Positions 8,761 to 20,287 of a stretch of 64,000 bases of DNA are shown in pieces. The notes under the pieces are model-generated. The model was not told the origin of the DNA. It ran no database searches and saw only the letters and a list, made by a program, of their open reading frames with translations. The stretch comes from Comamonas halotolerans. GTDB taxonomy: Bacteria; Pseudomonadota; Gammaproteobacteria; Burkholderiales; Burkholderiaceae_C. The stretch lies in assembly GCF_030162935.1 (NCBI RefSeq), contig NZ_JASAUZ010000023.1, positions 1 to 64,000 of the forward strand, written 5' to 3'. A program made the position numbers and the translations under genes. Every line of letters starts with the position of its first letter. The first letter of the stretch is position 1.

Positions 8761-9972
8761 ATGCAGCGTTGGATACCCATTCCCATGTCAGCCACTTTGT
8801 TTGCACTTGGCCTGCTTTCCGGCACGGCACAGGCGCAATTCAAAGAGCCCGACAAGGTCAAAATCGGCTTCATCACCGATATGTCCAGCCTGTATGCCGA
8901 CGTGGAAGGCAAGCACGGTGCGACGGCCATCCAGATGGCTATCGACGACTTTGGCGGCAAGGTGCTGGGCAAACCCATTGAACTGATGAGTGCCGACCAC
9001 CAGAACAAGGCCGACATCGCCGCCAGCAAGGCCCGCGAGTGGATTGATCAGCAAGACATCAGTCTGGTGTTTGGCGGCACCAACAGCGCCACTGCCTTAG
9101 CCATGGCCAAAGTGGCCACAGAGAAAAAGCGCGTCTTTGTGGACAATGGAGCTGGCACTTCAGCACTGACCAATGAGCAATGCAGCCCTTATGTGGTGCA
9201 TTACGCTTTTGACACCGTGGCTCTGGCCAAAGGCACCGGCAAGGCAGTGGTCGAGAACGGCGGCAAAAGCTGGTACTTCTTGACAGCCGACTATGCATTC
9301 GGGCACGCCCTGGAGGCTGACACCACCAAAATTGTGGAAGGTAATGGTGGCAAGGTACTTGGGTCGGTCAAGACACCGCTGAACGCTTCTGACTTCTCCA
9401 GCTTTATGTTGCAGGCGCAAAATTCCAAAGCCCAGATTCTGGGCCTGGCCAATGCGGGAGGCGATACCGTCAACTCCATCAAAGCCGCCAAAGAGTTCGG
9501 CGTCACCAAAAACATGAAGCTGGCAGGACTGCTGATCTTCTTCAGTGACATTCACAGCCTGGGTGTGAAAAACACCGAAGGCATGCAATTCACCACCAGC
9601 TGGTACTGGGACTTGAATGACGCATCACGCCAGTTTGCCGACAAATTTATGGCCAAAACCAAGCGTCGTCCCAGTGAGATCCAGGCGGCTGACTACTCTG
9701 CCACCTGGAACTATCTGAAAGCCGTGGAGAAGGCTGGCACCCTGGATGCTGACAAAGTGATGGCAGCCTGGAAGGGTATGGAAATCAACGACTTTTTTGG
9801 CAGAGGCCGCATCCGCCCCGATGGACGCTACGCCCACGACATGTACCTGATGGAGGTCAAGTCACCCGCTGAATCCAAAGGCACCTGGGATTACTACAAA
9901 CTCATCAAAACACTGCCCGCCGAGCAGGTGTGGACGACCCAGGCTGAAAGCAAGTGCCAGTATTGGCGCTAA
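8761..9972 (+). CDS. Branched-chain amino acid-type ABC transporter substrate-binding protein
   Basis: 403 residues from the ATG at 8761, which is preceded by a GGAG-type site and followed at once by a Sec signal peptide ending near AQA. An open frame extends upstream to 8635, but it has no signal sequence at its start and no ribosome-binding site. The mature part has the LivJ/Peripla_BP_6 pattern (KIGFITDMSSLYADVEG; FGGTNSATALAMAKVA; TADYAFGHALE). No permease or ATPase gene lies nearby, so it is an orphan receptor whose transporter is encoded elsewhere. In this family such receptors bind amino acids, amides or aromatic acids; the ligand cannot be told here. Confidence 0.88.
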   Translation: MQRWIPIPMSATLFALGLLSGTAQAQFKEPDKVKIGFITDMSSLYADVEGKHGATAIQMAIDDFGGKVLGKPIELMSADHQNKADIAASKAREWIDQQDISLVFGGTNSATALAMAKVATEKKRVFVDNGAGTSALTNEQCSPYVVHYAFDTVALAKGTGKAVVENGGKSWYFLTADYAFGHALEADTTKIVEGNGGKVLGSVKTPLNASDFSSFMLQAQNSKAQILGLANAGGDTVNSIKAAKEFGVTKNMKLAGLLIFFSDIHSLGVKNTEGMQFTTSWYWDLNDASRQFADKFMAKTKRRPSEIQAADYSATWNYLKAVEKAGTLDADKVMAAWKGMEINDFFGRGRIRPDGRYAHDMYLMEVKSPAESKGTWDYYKLIKTLPAEQVWTTQAESKCQYWR

Positions 9973-10070
9973 GCTGAACACAGAACAGGAAACAAGCCAG
10001 TACTTTGTCTGTGTCGAAAGCCTGTGCAGACCAAGTACTTCAGGCATGTTTTTCTGCGTCCAGCCCCACA

Positions 10071-12131
<2,061 letters not shown>

Positions 12132-12202
12132 CTAAGTCAGTGTCAGAGCTTCTTTCATCGCAACCTGATTGCGACCATGGCTAACGCGCACTGAGATTTG
12201 CC

Positions 12203-12239
12203 TAAAAAACAAAACCCCAGTGCGCGAGGCGCCTGGGGT
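12203..12239 (-). terminator. Intrinsic terminator in the thiC leader (expression platform)
   Basis: On the minus strand CCCCAG-GCGC, a CTC loop, then GCGC-A-CTGGGG form a near-perfect 10-bp stem with one bulged A, followed by TTTTGTTTTTT. It lies about 85 bases after the TPP aptamer and about 200 bases before thiC. It therefore most likely stops transcription when the aptamer binds TPP. Confidence 0.85.
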
Positions 12240-12322
12240 GTGCTGTGCTTAGGAATGACGACCTGCCAGTGCCTCGGAAAACACTACGCCTGTCTGTCCA
12301 TAAGCCCTGCTTCAGGGTCCCG

Positions 12323-12418
12323 CTCTTCTTCCGCCGGCATGAACCGGATCAAGTTCGTCGGGTTCGCTTGCCGCTGTTTTCACAGCGGTTTGCATCTCAG
12401 CGCTTGCGCACACCCCGG
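12323..12418 (-). promoter_or_regulatory. TPP riboswitch aptamer (THI element)
   Basis: Read on the minus strand, the region starts with CGGGGTG, contains the conserved CTGAGA of the P2/J2 pyrimidine-sensing arm, and has a variable stem-loop (CCGCTGTGAAAACAGCGG). It then continues with GAACCTGATC-like GAACTTGATCCGGTTCATGCC and GGCGGAAGA. These are the hallmarks of the thi box in its usual order. The element sits upstream of thiC on the same strand and senses thiamine pyrophosphate. It ends in a spacer leading to the intrinsic terminator. Confidence 0.95.
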
Positions 12419-12428
12419 AGCAATGACA

Positions 12429-12434
12429 AGTATA
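12429..12434 (-). promoter_or_regulatory. Candidate -10 element for the thiC leader
   Basis: TATACT on the minus strand lies about 10 bases upstream of the first aptamer base, where a transcript beginning with the riboswitch would need it. No convincing -35 is visible. It falls between the acyl-CoA ligase stop and the riboswitch, so thiC can be transcribed independently. Confidence 0.5.
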
Positions 12435-12509
12435 GGTCAGCAAGCTCCCTGCAGGTCGATACCTCACTCGCCCCCTGCCGGGCTCTGCCTCTTCAGCGCC
12501 TTGACCGAA

Positions 12510-14156
12510 TCAGACAGCAATAGCACTGGCAGAGCCTGCCAGCTTGCGCAGCTCAAACTTCTGAATCTTTCCGGTGCTGGTTTTCGGCAATTCGCTAAAC
12601 ACGATAGCGCGCGGCACCTTGTAACCTGCCAGATGCTGCTTGCAGTGGGCGATGATGTCTGCCTCCGTCACTTGCACGCCTGCTTTGATCTCCAGGAATG
12701 CACAGGGCGTTTCTCCCCACTTTTCATCAGGCTTGGCCACTACAGCTGCAGCCAGCACAGCGGGGTGGCGATACAACACGTCTTCGACCTCAATGGACGA
12801 GATGTTCTCCCCGCCCGAAATGATGATGTCCTTGCTGCGGTCCTTGATTTGGATATAGCCATCCGGGTACTGCACGGCCAAGTCTCCGCTGTGGAACCAG
12901 CCTCCGCGGAAAGCATCATCTGTGGCTTTTGGATTCTTCAGATAGCCCTTCATGGTGATGTTGCCGCGAAACATGATCTCGCCCATGGTTTCTCCATCGC
13001 ATGGCACAGGCTGCAATGTCTCAGGATCCATCACACGCACATCCTGTTGCAGGTGATAACGCACACCCTGACGGGCATTAAGACGGGCACGCTCACCAAC
13101 ACCCAGCTGCTCCCAACGCTCATGCTTGGCGCAGACCGTGGCCGGACCGTAAGTTTCCGTCAATCCATACACATGGGTGAGATCAAAACCCAGTGCCTCC
13201 ATACCTTCGATCATGGATGCAGGAGGCGCAGCGCCTGCAACCATGGCCTTCACACCTGCTGGAATACCCACTTTCAATTCCGCTGGTGCATTCACCAGCA
13301 GGGATTGCACAATAGGTGCACCGCAGTAATGGGTAACGCTGTGTTCACGCATGGCATCGAAGATCGCTTTGGCCTCAACCCTGCGCAAGCAAACATTGAC
13401 ACCTGCGCGGGCCGCCACCGTCCACGGGAAGCACCAGCCGTTGCAGTGGAACATGGGCAGTGTCCACAGATACACACTGTGCTTGGGCATATCCCACTCC
13501 AGCACATTGCTGATGGCATTGATGGCAGCGCCACGGTGGTGATAGACCACGCCCTTGGGGTTGCCCGTAGTACCACTGGTGTAGTTCAGCGCAATGGCAT
13601 CCCACTCGTCATCGGGCATTTCCCAGACAAAGCTGGCATCTCCTTGCGCCACAAAATCGTCGTACCGCACGGCGCCAACTTGCACTGCGGCATCACCGTA
13701 CAACACATCATCCACCTGAATCACCAGCAAGGGTTCGTGACGTGTGCGCAACTTCAACGCCTTGGCAATGACGGGGGCAAACTCGGGATCCACGATCAAA
13801 GCCTTGGCTTGTCCATGATCCAGCATAAAAGCCAAGGCTTCAGGATCCAGACGGGTATTGAGCGTGTTGAGCACAGCCCCAGCCATAGGCACGCCAAAAT
13901 GCGCTTCCACCATCGGTGGCGTGTTGGGCAAGATCACAGCCACCGTGTCATTTTTACCAATGCCAGCACGCTTCAAACTGCTGGCCAGCTGGCGACAGCG
14001 GGTATAGGTTTGTGCCCATGTCTGGCGCAAATCACCGTGGACAATGGCCAGCCGCTCGGGGTAAACGCTGGCAGTGCGCTCTAGAAAGCTCAGCGGCGTC
14101 AGCGCTGCAAAGTTGGCGGCATTGCGGTCCAGATCCTGGTCATAGTTACTTGTCAT
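12510..14156 (-). CDS. Acyl-CoA synthetase / AMP-dependent ligase (DmdB/long-chain acyl-CoA ligase type)
   Basis: 548 residues from the ATG at 14156 (GGGAG just upstream). The frame is open a further 117 bases upstream but with no family sequence there. ANL-superfamily motifs are clear: the phosphate loop YTSGTTGNPKG, the adenine motif YGLTETYG, the hinge-region GDLAVQYPDGYIQIKDRSKD, and the C-terminal catalytic lysine in PKTSTGKIQK. The N-terminus (LTPLSFLERTASVYPERLAIVHG) is typical of the fatty-acyl or methylmercaptopropionyl-CoA ligase branch. It activates a carboxylic acid to its CoA thioester through an acyl-AMP; chain length cannot be assigned. Confidence 0.9.
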   Translation of the reverse strand: MTSNYDQDLDRNAANFAALTPLSFLERTASVYPERLAIVHGDLRQTWAQTYTRCRQLASSLKRAGIGKNDTVAVILPNTPPMVEAHFGVPMAGAVLNTLNTRLDPEALAFMLDHGQAKALIVDPEFAPVIAKALKLRTRHEPLLVIQVDDVLYGDAAVQVGAVRYDDFVAQGDASFVWEMPDDEWDAIALNYTSGTTGNPKGVVYHHRGAAINAISNVLEWDMPKHSVYLWTLPMFHCNGWCFPWTVAARAGVNVCLRRVEAKAIFDAMREHSVTHYCGAPIVQSLLVNAPAELKVGIPAGVKAMVAGAAPPASMIEGMEALGFDLTHVYGLTETYGPATVCAKHERWEQLGVGERARLNARQGVRYHLQQDVRVMDPETLQPVPCDGETMGEIMFRGNITMKGYLKNPKATDDAFRGGWFHSGDLAVQYPDGYIQIKDRSKDIIISGGENISSIEVEDVLYRHPAVLAAAVVAKPDEKWGETPCAFLEIKAGVQVTEADIIAHCKQHLAGYKVPRAIVFSELPKTSTGKIQKFELRKLAGSASAIAV

Positions 14157-14481
14157 CTCCCTGGTCTCCTTGTTGCTGTGAGTAATGTCTTCAACGGTTT
14201 TGAAGGTAAACACTGTCAGGCAGCGCGGCCAGTTCACAACATTGGCACAAACCCGCTTGCACAACGTACGCAAACTCTTTTTTCTTGACGCTGCGCAATG
14301 TCACAAATTTCAGTATCGAGTGAAATGGAATTGTTATCTGGACTATGTCTAAACAGTGCAACCTGAAGCACTACCTCGATAGCTGCGAAAAGGTCTCACT
14401 GCTAGCCGGCACAGATAACCGTGCGATGTTTGCTGCAAACCTTGCGCGCATTTGAAAACGACAAGTGCTCTGGAACCACAT
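14157..14481. other. Divergent intergenic region between acyl-CoA ligase and cytochrome c peroxidase
   Basis: About 325 bp without a gene. It must hold promoters for both divergent genes. An inverted repeat ATTTCA-N8-TGAAAT lies at 14307-14326 and could be an operator; nothing in it matches a perfect FNR or Fur site. No other structure recognised. Confidence 0.4.
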
Positions 14482-15495
14482 ATGAAAATCAAACTGCGTC
14501 CTCTCGTTGCCGCTGCGATGGTTGTTGCTAGTTTTGCTGCTGCCCCAAGCTGGGCCATGCAGCCCAACAACGAACCAATCTCTCCACTGATTGCCCCAGA
14601 GGTCTCCAACCCCGCCATGGTTGAGTTGGGCAAGAAGCTGTGGTTTGATCCTCGCCTGTCGAAGTCCGGCTTCATCTCCTGCAACTCCTGCCACAACCTG
14701 TCCATGGGTGGTAGCGACAATCTGAAGACCTCGATCGGACACAACTGGCAGGAAGGCCCCATCAACTCGCCCACCGTGCTGAACTCCAGCCTCAACGTTG
14801 CGCAGTTCTGGGATGGTCGTGCTGGTTCGCTGAAAGAGCAGGCTGGCGGCCCCATTGCCAACCCTGCTGAAATGGCCTTCACCCACGAATTGGCTGTTGA
14901 CATGCTGAACTCCATCCCTGGCTACAAGGCAGAGTTCAAGCAAGTCTTCAAGAAAGACAAGATCGACATTGATCAGGTAACTGACGCCATCGCAGCCTTT
15001 GAGGAAACGCTGGTGACTCCCAACTCTCGCTTTGACAAATGGCTCAAGGGTGATCAAAAAGCGCTGAGCAAAACCGAGCTTGAAGGCTACGCCTTGTTCC
15101 GCGACAGCGGTTGCGTGGCTTGCCACAACGGTGCCGCTGTGGGGGGTAACTCCTTCCAGCGCATGGGTGTCGTGGAGCCCTACAAGACTGACAATGCTGC
15201 CGAAGGCCGCATGGCAGTGACCGGTACCGATGCCGACCGCTTCAACTTCAAGGTACCAACTCTGCGTAACGTTGAGCTCACCTATCCCTATTTCCACGAT
15301 GGTGCGGCGGATACACTGGGTGAAGCTGTAGACACCATGGGCCGCATTCAGTTGGGCAAGAAATTCACGCCCGAAGAGAACGCCAAGATTGTGGCGTTCC
15401 TGAAAACACTGACGGGCGATCAGCCTCAGCTCGCGATGCCTATCTTGCCCCCATCTAGCGACAAGACCCCACGTCCTCAGCCCTTCGCCAAGTAA
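14482..15495 (+). CDS. ccpA: Di-haem cytochrome c peroxidase
   Basis: 337 residues from the ATG at 14482, where a Sec signal peptide begins (cleavage near SWA-MQ, about 25). The open frame also has an upstream TTG that would bury the signal. Two haem c sites are visible, Cys67-x2-Cys70-His71 and Cys211-x2-Cys214-His215, together with the CCP/MauG block ALNSSLN-type and FDKWLKGD. The periplasmic enzyme reduces hydrogen peroxide with electrons from cytochrome c. Haem attachment needs the Ccm system, encoded 15 kb downstream. A Fur-family regulator follows beyond a terminator, which hints at peroxide- or iron-linked control. Confidence 0.92.
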   Translation: MKIKLRPLVAAAMVVASFAAAPSWAMQPNNEPISPLIAPEVSNPAMVELGKKLWFDPRLSKSGFISCNSCHNLSMGGSDNLKTSIGHNWQEGPINSPTVLNSSLNVAQFWDGRAGSLKEQAGGPIANPAEMAFTHELAVDMLNSIPGYKAEFKQVFKKDKIDIDQVTDAIAAFEETLVTPNSRFDKWLKGDQKALSKTELEGYALFRDSGCVACHNGAAVGGNSFQRMGVVEPYKTDNAAEGRMAVTGTDADRFNFKVPTLRNVELTYPYFHDGAADTLGEAVDTMGRIQLGKKFTPEENAKIVAFLKTLTGDQPQLAMPILPPSSDKTPRPQPFAK

Positions 15496-15551
15496 GCGAC
15501 TTGTCAAGACCCGCTAGTAGGGTCTTGCAAGTCACTCACGACGTGGTACGC

Positions 15552-15595
15552 ATCCGCCAAAAGGCATTTCCTGCCTTTTAGCGGATTCTTTTTTC
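15552..15595 (+). terminator. Intrinsic terminator after cytochrome c peroxidase gene
   Basis: ATCCGC-C-AAAAGGCA, loop TTTCC, TGCCTTTT-A-GCGGAT, then TCTTTTTT. The arms are fully complementary apart from one mismatch. It separates the peroxidase gene from the Fur-family regulator, which therefore needs its own promoter or readthrough. Confidence 0.85.
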
Positions 15596-15617
15596 ACCGG
15601 CTTGACCCGAGGTCTCC

Positions 15618-16070
15618 ATGGATCTTTCACTGCATACGCCCTCTTCAACTATCGTCAGCGATGTTCAAGCACGTTTGTACGATGTGGGGATTCACCCTAC
15701 GCGTCAGCGCTTGGCGATTGCTCATGTATTGCTGCAAGCCCCCGTTCACTTAACTGCAGACGATATCTTGCTGGCCGCGCGTGCTTACCTGCCCAGCCTT
15801 TCACGCGCCACCGTGTACAACACATTGCCGCTGTTTGTAGAGAAAGGCCTGTTGCGAGCACTGCGCCTAGACACTGACCGCACGGTCTATGACTCCCGTA
15901 CCGATGCGCACTCCCACATTTACCATGAAGACACTGGTGTGCTGGAGGATTTACCTTCAGAGCCTTTGCATTGGCCCTCCATCCCTCCCATTTCTTCAGA
16001 CCTGGAGTTGGTAAGCCTCGACCTGGTTGTGCGCGTGCGCCAGCGTGCTACGCATGCAGCATCATCTTGA
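15618..16070 (+). CDS. Fur-family transcriptional regulator (PerR/Irr-like)
   Basis: 150 residues. The N-terminal winged helix is clear (HPTRQRLAIAHVL; LSRATVYNTLPLFVEKGLL), followed by the dimerisation/metal domain with HSHIYHEDTG, close to the H-x-H metal site of Fur proteins. The C-terminal CxxC structural zinc pair of Fur/PerR is missing: there is no cysteine in the entire sequence. That fits Irr-like haem or iron sensors or a zinc-independent PerR-like protein. Its position after a cytochrome c peroxidase gene suggests a role in peroxide or haem-iron response; this is inferred from context only. Confidence 0.85.
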   Translation: MDLSLHTPSSTIVSDVQARLYDVGIHPTRQRLAIAHVLLQAPVHLTADDILLAARAYLPSLSRATVYNTLPLFVEKGLLRALRLDTDRTVYDSRTDAHSHIYHEDTGVLEDLPSEPLHWPSIPPISSDLELVSLDLVVRVRQRATHAASS

Positions 16071-16214
16071 GAAACTGATCGGGCGACTTGGTTATTGCAA
16101 ATCGCCACAGGCCAGGACAAATTCTTCAAAAATTACTGAATCATATAAAAACAATAAAAATCAATAACTTGAAGAAGCAGCAACAAGAAAAACAGATACT
16201 TTTAACATCAAAAC

Positions 16215-16242
16215 AAAAGATGTTTTATATAAGACATCTTTT
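16215..16242. repeat. Inverted repeat in AT-rich gap
   Basis: AAAAGATGT, a 10-base AT-rich spacer, then ACATCTTTT. The 9-bp arms are perfect. It could be the terminator of the Fur-family gene (short T run) or an operator for the small-RNA promoter that follows 20 bases later. Confidence 0.45.
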
Positions 16243-16262
16243 ATGAAAAATAACGAAAAATA

Positions 16263-16291
16263 CTGACAGAACGTTAATTCATTCCTACAAT
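16263..16291 (+). promoter_or_regulatory. Near-consensus sigma-70 promoter for the candidate small RNA
   Basis: CTGACA, a 17-base spacer, then TACAAT. Each hexamer matches consensus at five of six positions and the spacing is optimal. The predicted start is near 16298. It points into a region with no open frame that ends in a strong terminator. Confidence 0.7.
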
Positions 16292-16297
16292 TGATCC

Positions 16298-16390
16298 ATC
16301 GCCTAACAGCGAATCAACAAACGAGGATGCTCTGGAACCAACCAGAGCGGAGGAGGCCAGGCCTGCATCACTGATGCAGGCCTTTTTCTT
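16298..16390 (+). ncRNA. Candidate small regulatory RNA between the Fur-family gene and ppc
   Basis: About 93 nt from the predicted transcription start to the terminator T run, with no coding frame. Predicted elements in order: a small CGC/GCG hairpin near 16300-16311; a perfect 7-bp hairpin GCTCTGG-AACCAA-CCAGAGC (16329-16348); a single-stranded GGAGGAGG-like stretch (16349-16356); and an 11-bp perfect terminator stem AGGCCTGCATC-ACT-GATGCAGGCCT (16359-16383) followed by TTTTCTTTT. A near-consensus promoter lies directly upstream. The only gene the terminator could otherwise serve is the Fur-family gene 290 bp earlier. Promoter, size and terminator together argue for an independent sRNA. I do not recognise the family. 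Confidence 0.6.
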
Positions 16391-16396
16391 TTGCAT

Positions 16397-19249
16397 TCAG
16401 CCTGTATTGCGCAGACCGGCAGCAATGCCGTTGATGGAAATGTGAATTCCGTTCTTCAGACGTTCATCCGTCTGCCCAGCACGCCAGCGGCGCACCAGTT
16501 CTACCTGTAAATGATGCAGGGGATCGATGTACGGAAAGCGATGGCGAATAGAGCGAGCCAAAGCAGGGTTGCCTGCCAAACGATCCGCCTCTTCGGTGAT
16601 TTTGGTCAATGCTTCAGCGGTTCGCAGCCACTCTGCCTCAATACTGGAAAAAATGCGCTTGCGCAAGCGCGCATCCGTCACCAGCTCGCTATACCGCGAA
16701 GCCAATGCCAGATCGCTCTTGGCCAATACCATGTCCATATTGGAAAGCAAGGTTTTGAAAAAAGGCCATTGGCGATACATCTTTTGCAGCAAAGCCAATT
16801 GCCGCCTGGGATCCGTGCCTTCCGTCTGCAAGAAAGCTTCCACCGCCGATCCAAAGCCGTACCAGCCGGGCAATGTCAGACGGCATTGCCCCCAGCTGAA
16901 GCCCCAGGGAATAGCCCTCAGATCTTCAATGGCCTGCGTCGCCTTGCGCGATGCAGGGCGAGAGCCAATATTGAGCTCGGCAATCTCTCGGATGGGTGTC
17001 GCCCCAAAAAAGTATTCTGCAAATCCGGGCGTTGCATACACCAACTTGCGGTAAGCGGACATGCTGGACTGTGACAAACGCTCTGCTGCCTGCAAAAAGG
17101 CCTTGCTGGCTGCCTTGGTGGGTTGCAGCAAGGTGGCTTCCAAAGTCGCGGCCACCAGGGTTTCAAGGTTGCGCCGCCCAATATCAGGATTGGAATACTT
17201 GGAGGCAATGACCTCGCCTTGCTCCGTCAGCCTGATCTGCCCACGCACAGTGCCAGGTGGCTGCGCCAAAATAGCCTGGTAGCTAGGGCCACCACCACGT
17301 CCCACGGTACCACCGCGACCATGAAACATACGCAGCCTCAAGCCGTGCTGCGACTGCAGTGCATCAAACAACTCCACCAACGCCAGCTCTGCCTGGTACA
17401 GCTCCCAGTTGCTGGTAAAGATGCCACCGTCCTTGTTGCTGTCGCTATAACCCAGCATGATGTCTTGAACGCCACCGGCACTTTGCACCAACGCTGTCAC
17501 ACCCGGCACAGCGTAGTACGCCCGCATGATGTCAGCGCAGGCACGCAAATCGTCGATCGTCTCGAACAGGGGCACCACAATCAGCCCCAACCTGGCATTG
17601 CTTTGCTCCAGCATGCCCTGCATGAGCCCGACCTCCTTTTGCAGAAGCAACACTTCCAGCAAGTCACTCACGGTTTCAGTGTGGCTGATGATGTAGTGGA
17701 TGATGGCCTCGTCCCCATAACGGTCACGCATGGTTTTGGCCATTTCAAAAATCTGCAGCTCGCTGCTGGCCAACTCCGAATATGCCGCCCCCACCACCCG
17801 TAATGGCCGTGCTTCTTTGAGCAAACGCTGCAGCAGCTCGCATTTGCTGGCCTCATCCAGTTGCGCGTAGCTGCTGTGTACCTGCGCCACAGCCAACAGC
17901 TCTGCCATCACCGCCTCATGCTTGTCCGAGCTTTGGCGCAAATCAACCGTGCAGAGGTGAAAACCAAAAACCTGTACTGCACGCATCAGGGGATACAAGC
18001 GTTGAGCGGCCAAGCTCTCCCCATGATGGGCGCGCAAGGAATCGGCAATGACCTGTAGATCCTGCAGAAACTCTTCGGCCTGTAGATAGCGGTTTTGCGG
18101 CATCACGGCATGGCGAGCGGCCTGCCCACCCGTCAATTCCTCCAAGGTAGCCGCCAAACGAGCATAAATACTGGTCAAAGCACGGCGATAGGGTTCGTCT
18201 TGGCGATGCGGATTGCTGTCGGGGGAGGCATTGGCCAGCGCCTGCATTGCAGCAGACACATCCACAAGGCGTGCAGAGACCGAAAGTTCACCACCCAGGT
18301 AATGCACCTCCGTCAGATAGTGGCGCAAAACCACATCGCTTTGGCGACGCAGCGCCAGTTCCAGAGTCTGCGCCGTCACGTTCGGGTTGCCGTCCCGGTC
18401 TCCTCCGATCCACTGCCCCATGCGCAGAAAGCTGTGTACAGGCTGACCATCCAGTGCCTCTTCCAGCGTTGCATAAAGCCTGGGCACTTCACGCAAGAAG
18501 GTAGCTTCGTAGTAGCTCAATGCATTTTCAATTTCATCGGCCACCGTCAGTTTGGAATAACGCAGCAATCGCGTCATCCATAGTTGCGCCACACGCGCAC
18601 GCAGCTTGGCTTCGTTGGCGGCCAGCTCTCGTGGTGTCAAGGCATCTTTGGCACTGTTAAACAGCTGAGCGCGCGCAGCGATGTCATCGCGCTCCACAAG
18701 CAGACGCGCAATGTCATGCTCGGCCTGCAAAATGCTTTGCCTTTGCACCTCCGTGGGATGGGCTGTCAGCACCGGCGAGACATAGGCTTGCGCCAAGGTC
18801 TTGGCGATCTCATCTGGCTTGATGCCTGCCCAGCGCAGCCGTGACAGCGCTACCTCCACACTGCCCTCCTGGGTGTTGCCTGAACGCTCATGCACCGCGC
18901 GGCGACGAATGTGGTGACGATCTTCGGCCAGATTCGCCAGATGCGAAAAATAAGTAAACGCACGAATCACGCTCACGGTCTGATCAGTACTCAGACCCTT
19001 GAGAAGTTTTTTGAGTGCCTTATCGGCTTCGTGGTCATGATCACGCCGAAATGCGACAGACAATTGACGCACCTGCTCGATCAACTCATAAGTCGCAACC
19101 CCCTCTTGCTCACGGATGATGTCCCCAAGAATGCGTCCCAAAAGACGTATGTCTTCGATCAGCGGCTGGTCTTTGTCATTTTTACGCGTGTTTTTCGTAG
19201 ACGAAACCAAGGCACGTTGATCTTGATCTTTCTTTATCGCAGCAGTCAT
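16397..19249 (-). CDS. ppc: Phosphoenolpyruvate carboxylase
   Basis: 950 residues from the ATG at 19249, with GGAG about 11 bases upstream; an upstream in-frame TTG is less likely. The enzyme carboxylates PEP to oxaloacetate to refill the TCA cycle. The catalytic His164 motif [10 protein letters not shown] and the mobile-loop glycine motif [12 protein letters not shown] are present. The C-terminus [11 protein letters not shown] is the invariant PEPC tail, so the protein is complete. It is transcribed toward the small-RNA candidate, whose terminator sits just past the ppc stop on the opposite strand. It is divergent from hemC. Confidence 0.97.
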   Translation of the reverse strand: MTAAIKKDQDQRALVSSTKNTRKNDKDQPLIEDIRLLGRILGDIIREQEGVATYELIEQVRQLSVAFRRDHDHEADKALKKLLKGLSTDQTVSVIRAFTYFSHLANLAEDRHHIRRRAVHERSGNTQEGSVEVALSRLRWAGIKPDEIAKTLAQAYVSPVLTAHPTEVQRQSILQAEHDIARLLVERDDIAARAQLFNSAKDALTPRELAANEAKLRARVAQLWMTRLLRYSKLTVADEIENALSYYEATFLREVPRLYATLEEALDGQPVHSFLRMGQWIGGDRDGNPNVTAQTLELALRRQSDVVLRHYLTEVHYLGGELSVSARLVDVSAAMQALANASPDSNPHRQDEPYRRALTSIYARLAATLEELTGGQAARHAVMPQNRYLQAEEFLQDLQVIADSLRAHHGESLAAQRLYPLMRAVQVFGFHLCTVDLRQSSDKHEAVMAELLAVAQVHSSYAQLDEASKCELLQRLLKEARPLRVVGAAYSELASSELQIFEMAKTMRDRYGDEAIIHYIISHTETVSDLLEVLLLQKEVGLMQGMLEQSNARLGLIVVPLFETIDDLRACADIMRAYYAVPGVTALVQSAGGVQDIMLGYSDSNKDGGIFTSNWELYQAELALVELFDALQSQHGLRLRMFHGRGGTVGRGGGPSYQAILAQPPGTVRGQIRLTEQGEVIASKYSNPDIGRRNLETLVAATLEATLLQPTKAASKAFLQAAERLSQSSMSAYRKLVYATPGFAEYFFGATPIREIAELNIGSRPASRKATQAIEDLRAIPWGFSWGQCRLTLPGWYGFGSAVEAFLQTEGTDPRRQLALLQKMYRQWPFFKTLLSNMDMVLAKSDLALASRYSELVTDARLRKRIFSSIEAEWLRTAEALTKITEEADRLAGNPALARSIRHRFPYIDPLHHLQVELVRRWRAGQTDERLKNGIHISINGIAAGLRNTG

Positions 19250-19342
19250 TTTTATGAATACTCCAGCCGGGTTGTATGGCAACTGCGCATGCTAGCATCG
19301 ACCATTGATTACAAGGCTGCTTCAGCCAGCAATTGAAAAGTC

Positions 19343-20278
19343 ATGACCCTAGCAACATCCTCACTCTCCATCGTTATCGCCACCCGTGAAAGCCGCCTAG
19401 CACTTTGGCAAGCAGAGCATGTCAAAGCCTTGCTGCAAGCACGTGGTCACACGGTAGAGCTCCTGGGCATGACGACCAAGGGCGACCAGATTCTGGATCG
19501 CACGCTCTCCAAGGTGGGAGGCAAGGGACTGTTTGTGAAAGAGCTGGAAGTGGCCCTGGAAGAAGGCCGTGCGCACATTGCTGTGCATTCGCTCAAAGAT
19601 GTCCCCATGGACATGCCACAAGGCTTTGCGCTGGCCTGCGTCATGGAGCGCGAAGACCCTCGAGACGCTTTTGTTTCTCCAAAATTCAACAGCCTGAGCG
19701 AATTGCCACAAGGTGCCGTGGTTGGCACCTCCAGCCTGCGCCGCCAAGTGCTGCTCCAAGCCCTTCGCCCTGACTTGAAGATTGAGCCATTGCGCGGCAA
19801 CCTCGACACCCGACTGCGCAAACTAGACGAAGGCCAGTACGATGCCATCGTGCTGGCTGCAGCAGGCCTCAAGCGCCTGGGCATGCAGGTACGCATCCGC
19901 AGCATTTTTGAACCAGAAACCATGCTCCCTGCAGCAGGTCAAGGGGCGCTGGGCATTGAAATTCGGGCGGATCGCCAAGACTTGGCTGACGCTTTGGCTC
20001 CACTGGCCCACATGCCAACGTGGCTGCGCGTGACCGCAGAACGCGCTGTTAGCCGCGGCATGGGTGGCAGCTGCTCTGTTCCTTTGGCCGCGCATGCAGT
20101 GCTGGACGGCGACACCATGCGTTTGGATGCGGCATGGGGCGATCCTGATGGCGTGCAAGCCCTGGTTCAGGTCCAGCAGACTGCACCTGTCACCACCCTT
20201 GCCCAAGCCGAAGCTTTAGGTGCAGAAGTTGCGGCCCGCCTGCAGGCCGGTGGTGCGAAAGTCTGCGCTCAGGCCTGA
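19343..20278 (+). CDS. hemC: Hydroxymethylbilane synthase (porphobilinogen deaminase)
   Basis: 311 residues, full length. It polymerises four porphobilinogens into hydroxymethylbilane. The substrate-binding region KGLFVKELE and HSLKDVPM are intact, and Cys244 in [10 protein letters not shown] carries the dipyrromethane cofactor. It is the first gene of hemC-hemD-hemX-hemY on the plus strand; hemD begins 9 bases after the stop. It is divergent from ppc with about 93 bp between the starts. Confidence 0.97.
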   Translation: MTLATSSLSIVIATRESRLALWQAEHVKALLQARGHTVELLGMTTKGDQILDRTLSKVGGKGLFVKELEVALEEGRAHIAVHSLKDVPMDMPQGFALACVMEREDPRDAFVSPKFNSLSELPQGAVVGTSSLRRQVLLQALRPDLKIEPLRGNLDTRLRKLDEGQYDAIVLAAAGLKRLGMQVRIRSIFEPETMLPAAGQGALGIEIRADRQDLADALAPLAHMPTWLRVTAERAVSRGMGGSCSVPLAAHAVLDGDTMRLDAAWGDPDGVQALVQVQQTAPVTTLAQAEALGAEVAARLQAGGAKVCAQA

Positions 20279-20287
20279 GCAGGCAGC

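Noticed and set aside
12198..14084. 628-codon open frame on the plus strand opposite the acyl-CoA ligase
   Set aside because: It is the antisense of a clear ANL-family gene, runs through the TPP riboswitch, and its protein has no recognisable domain.
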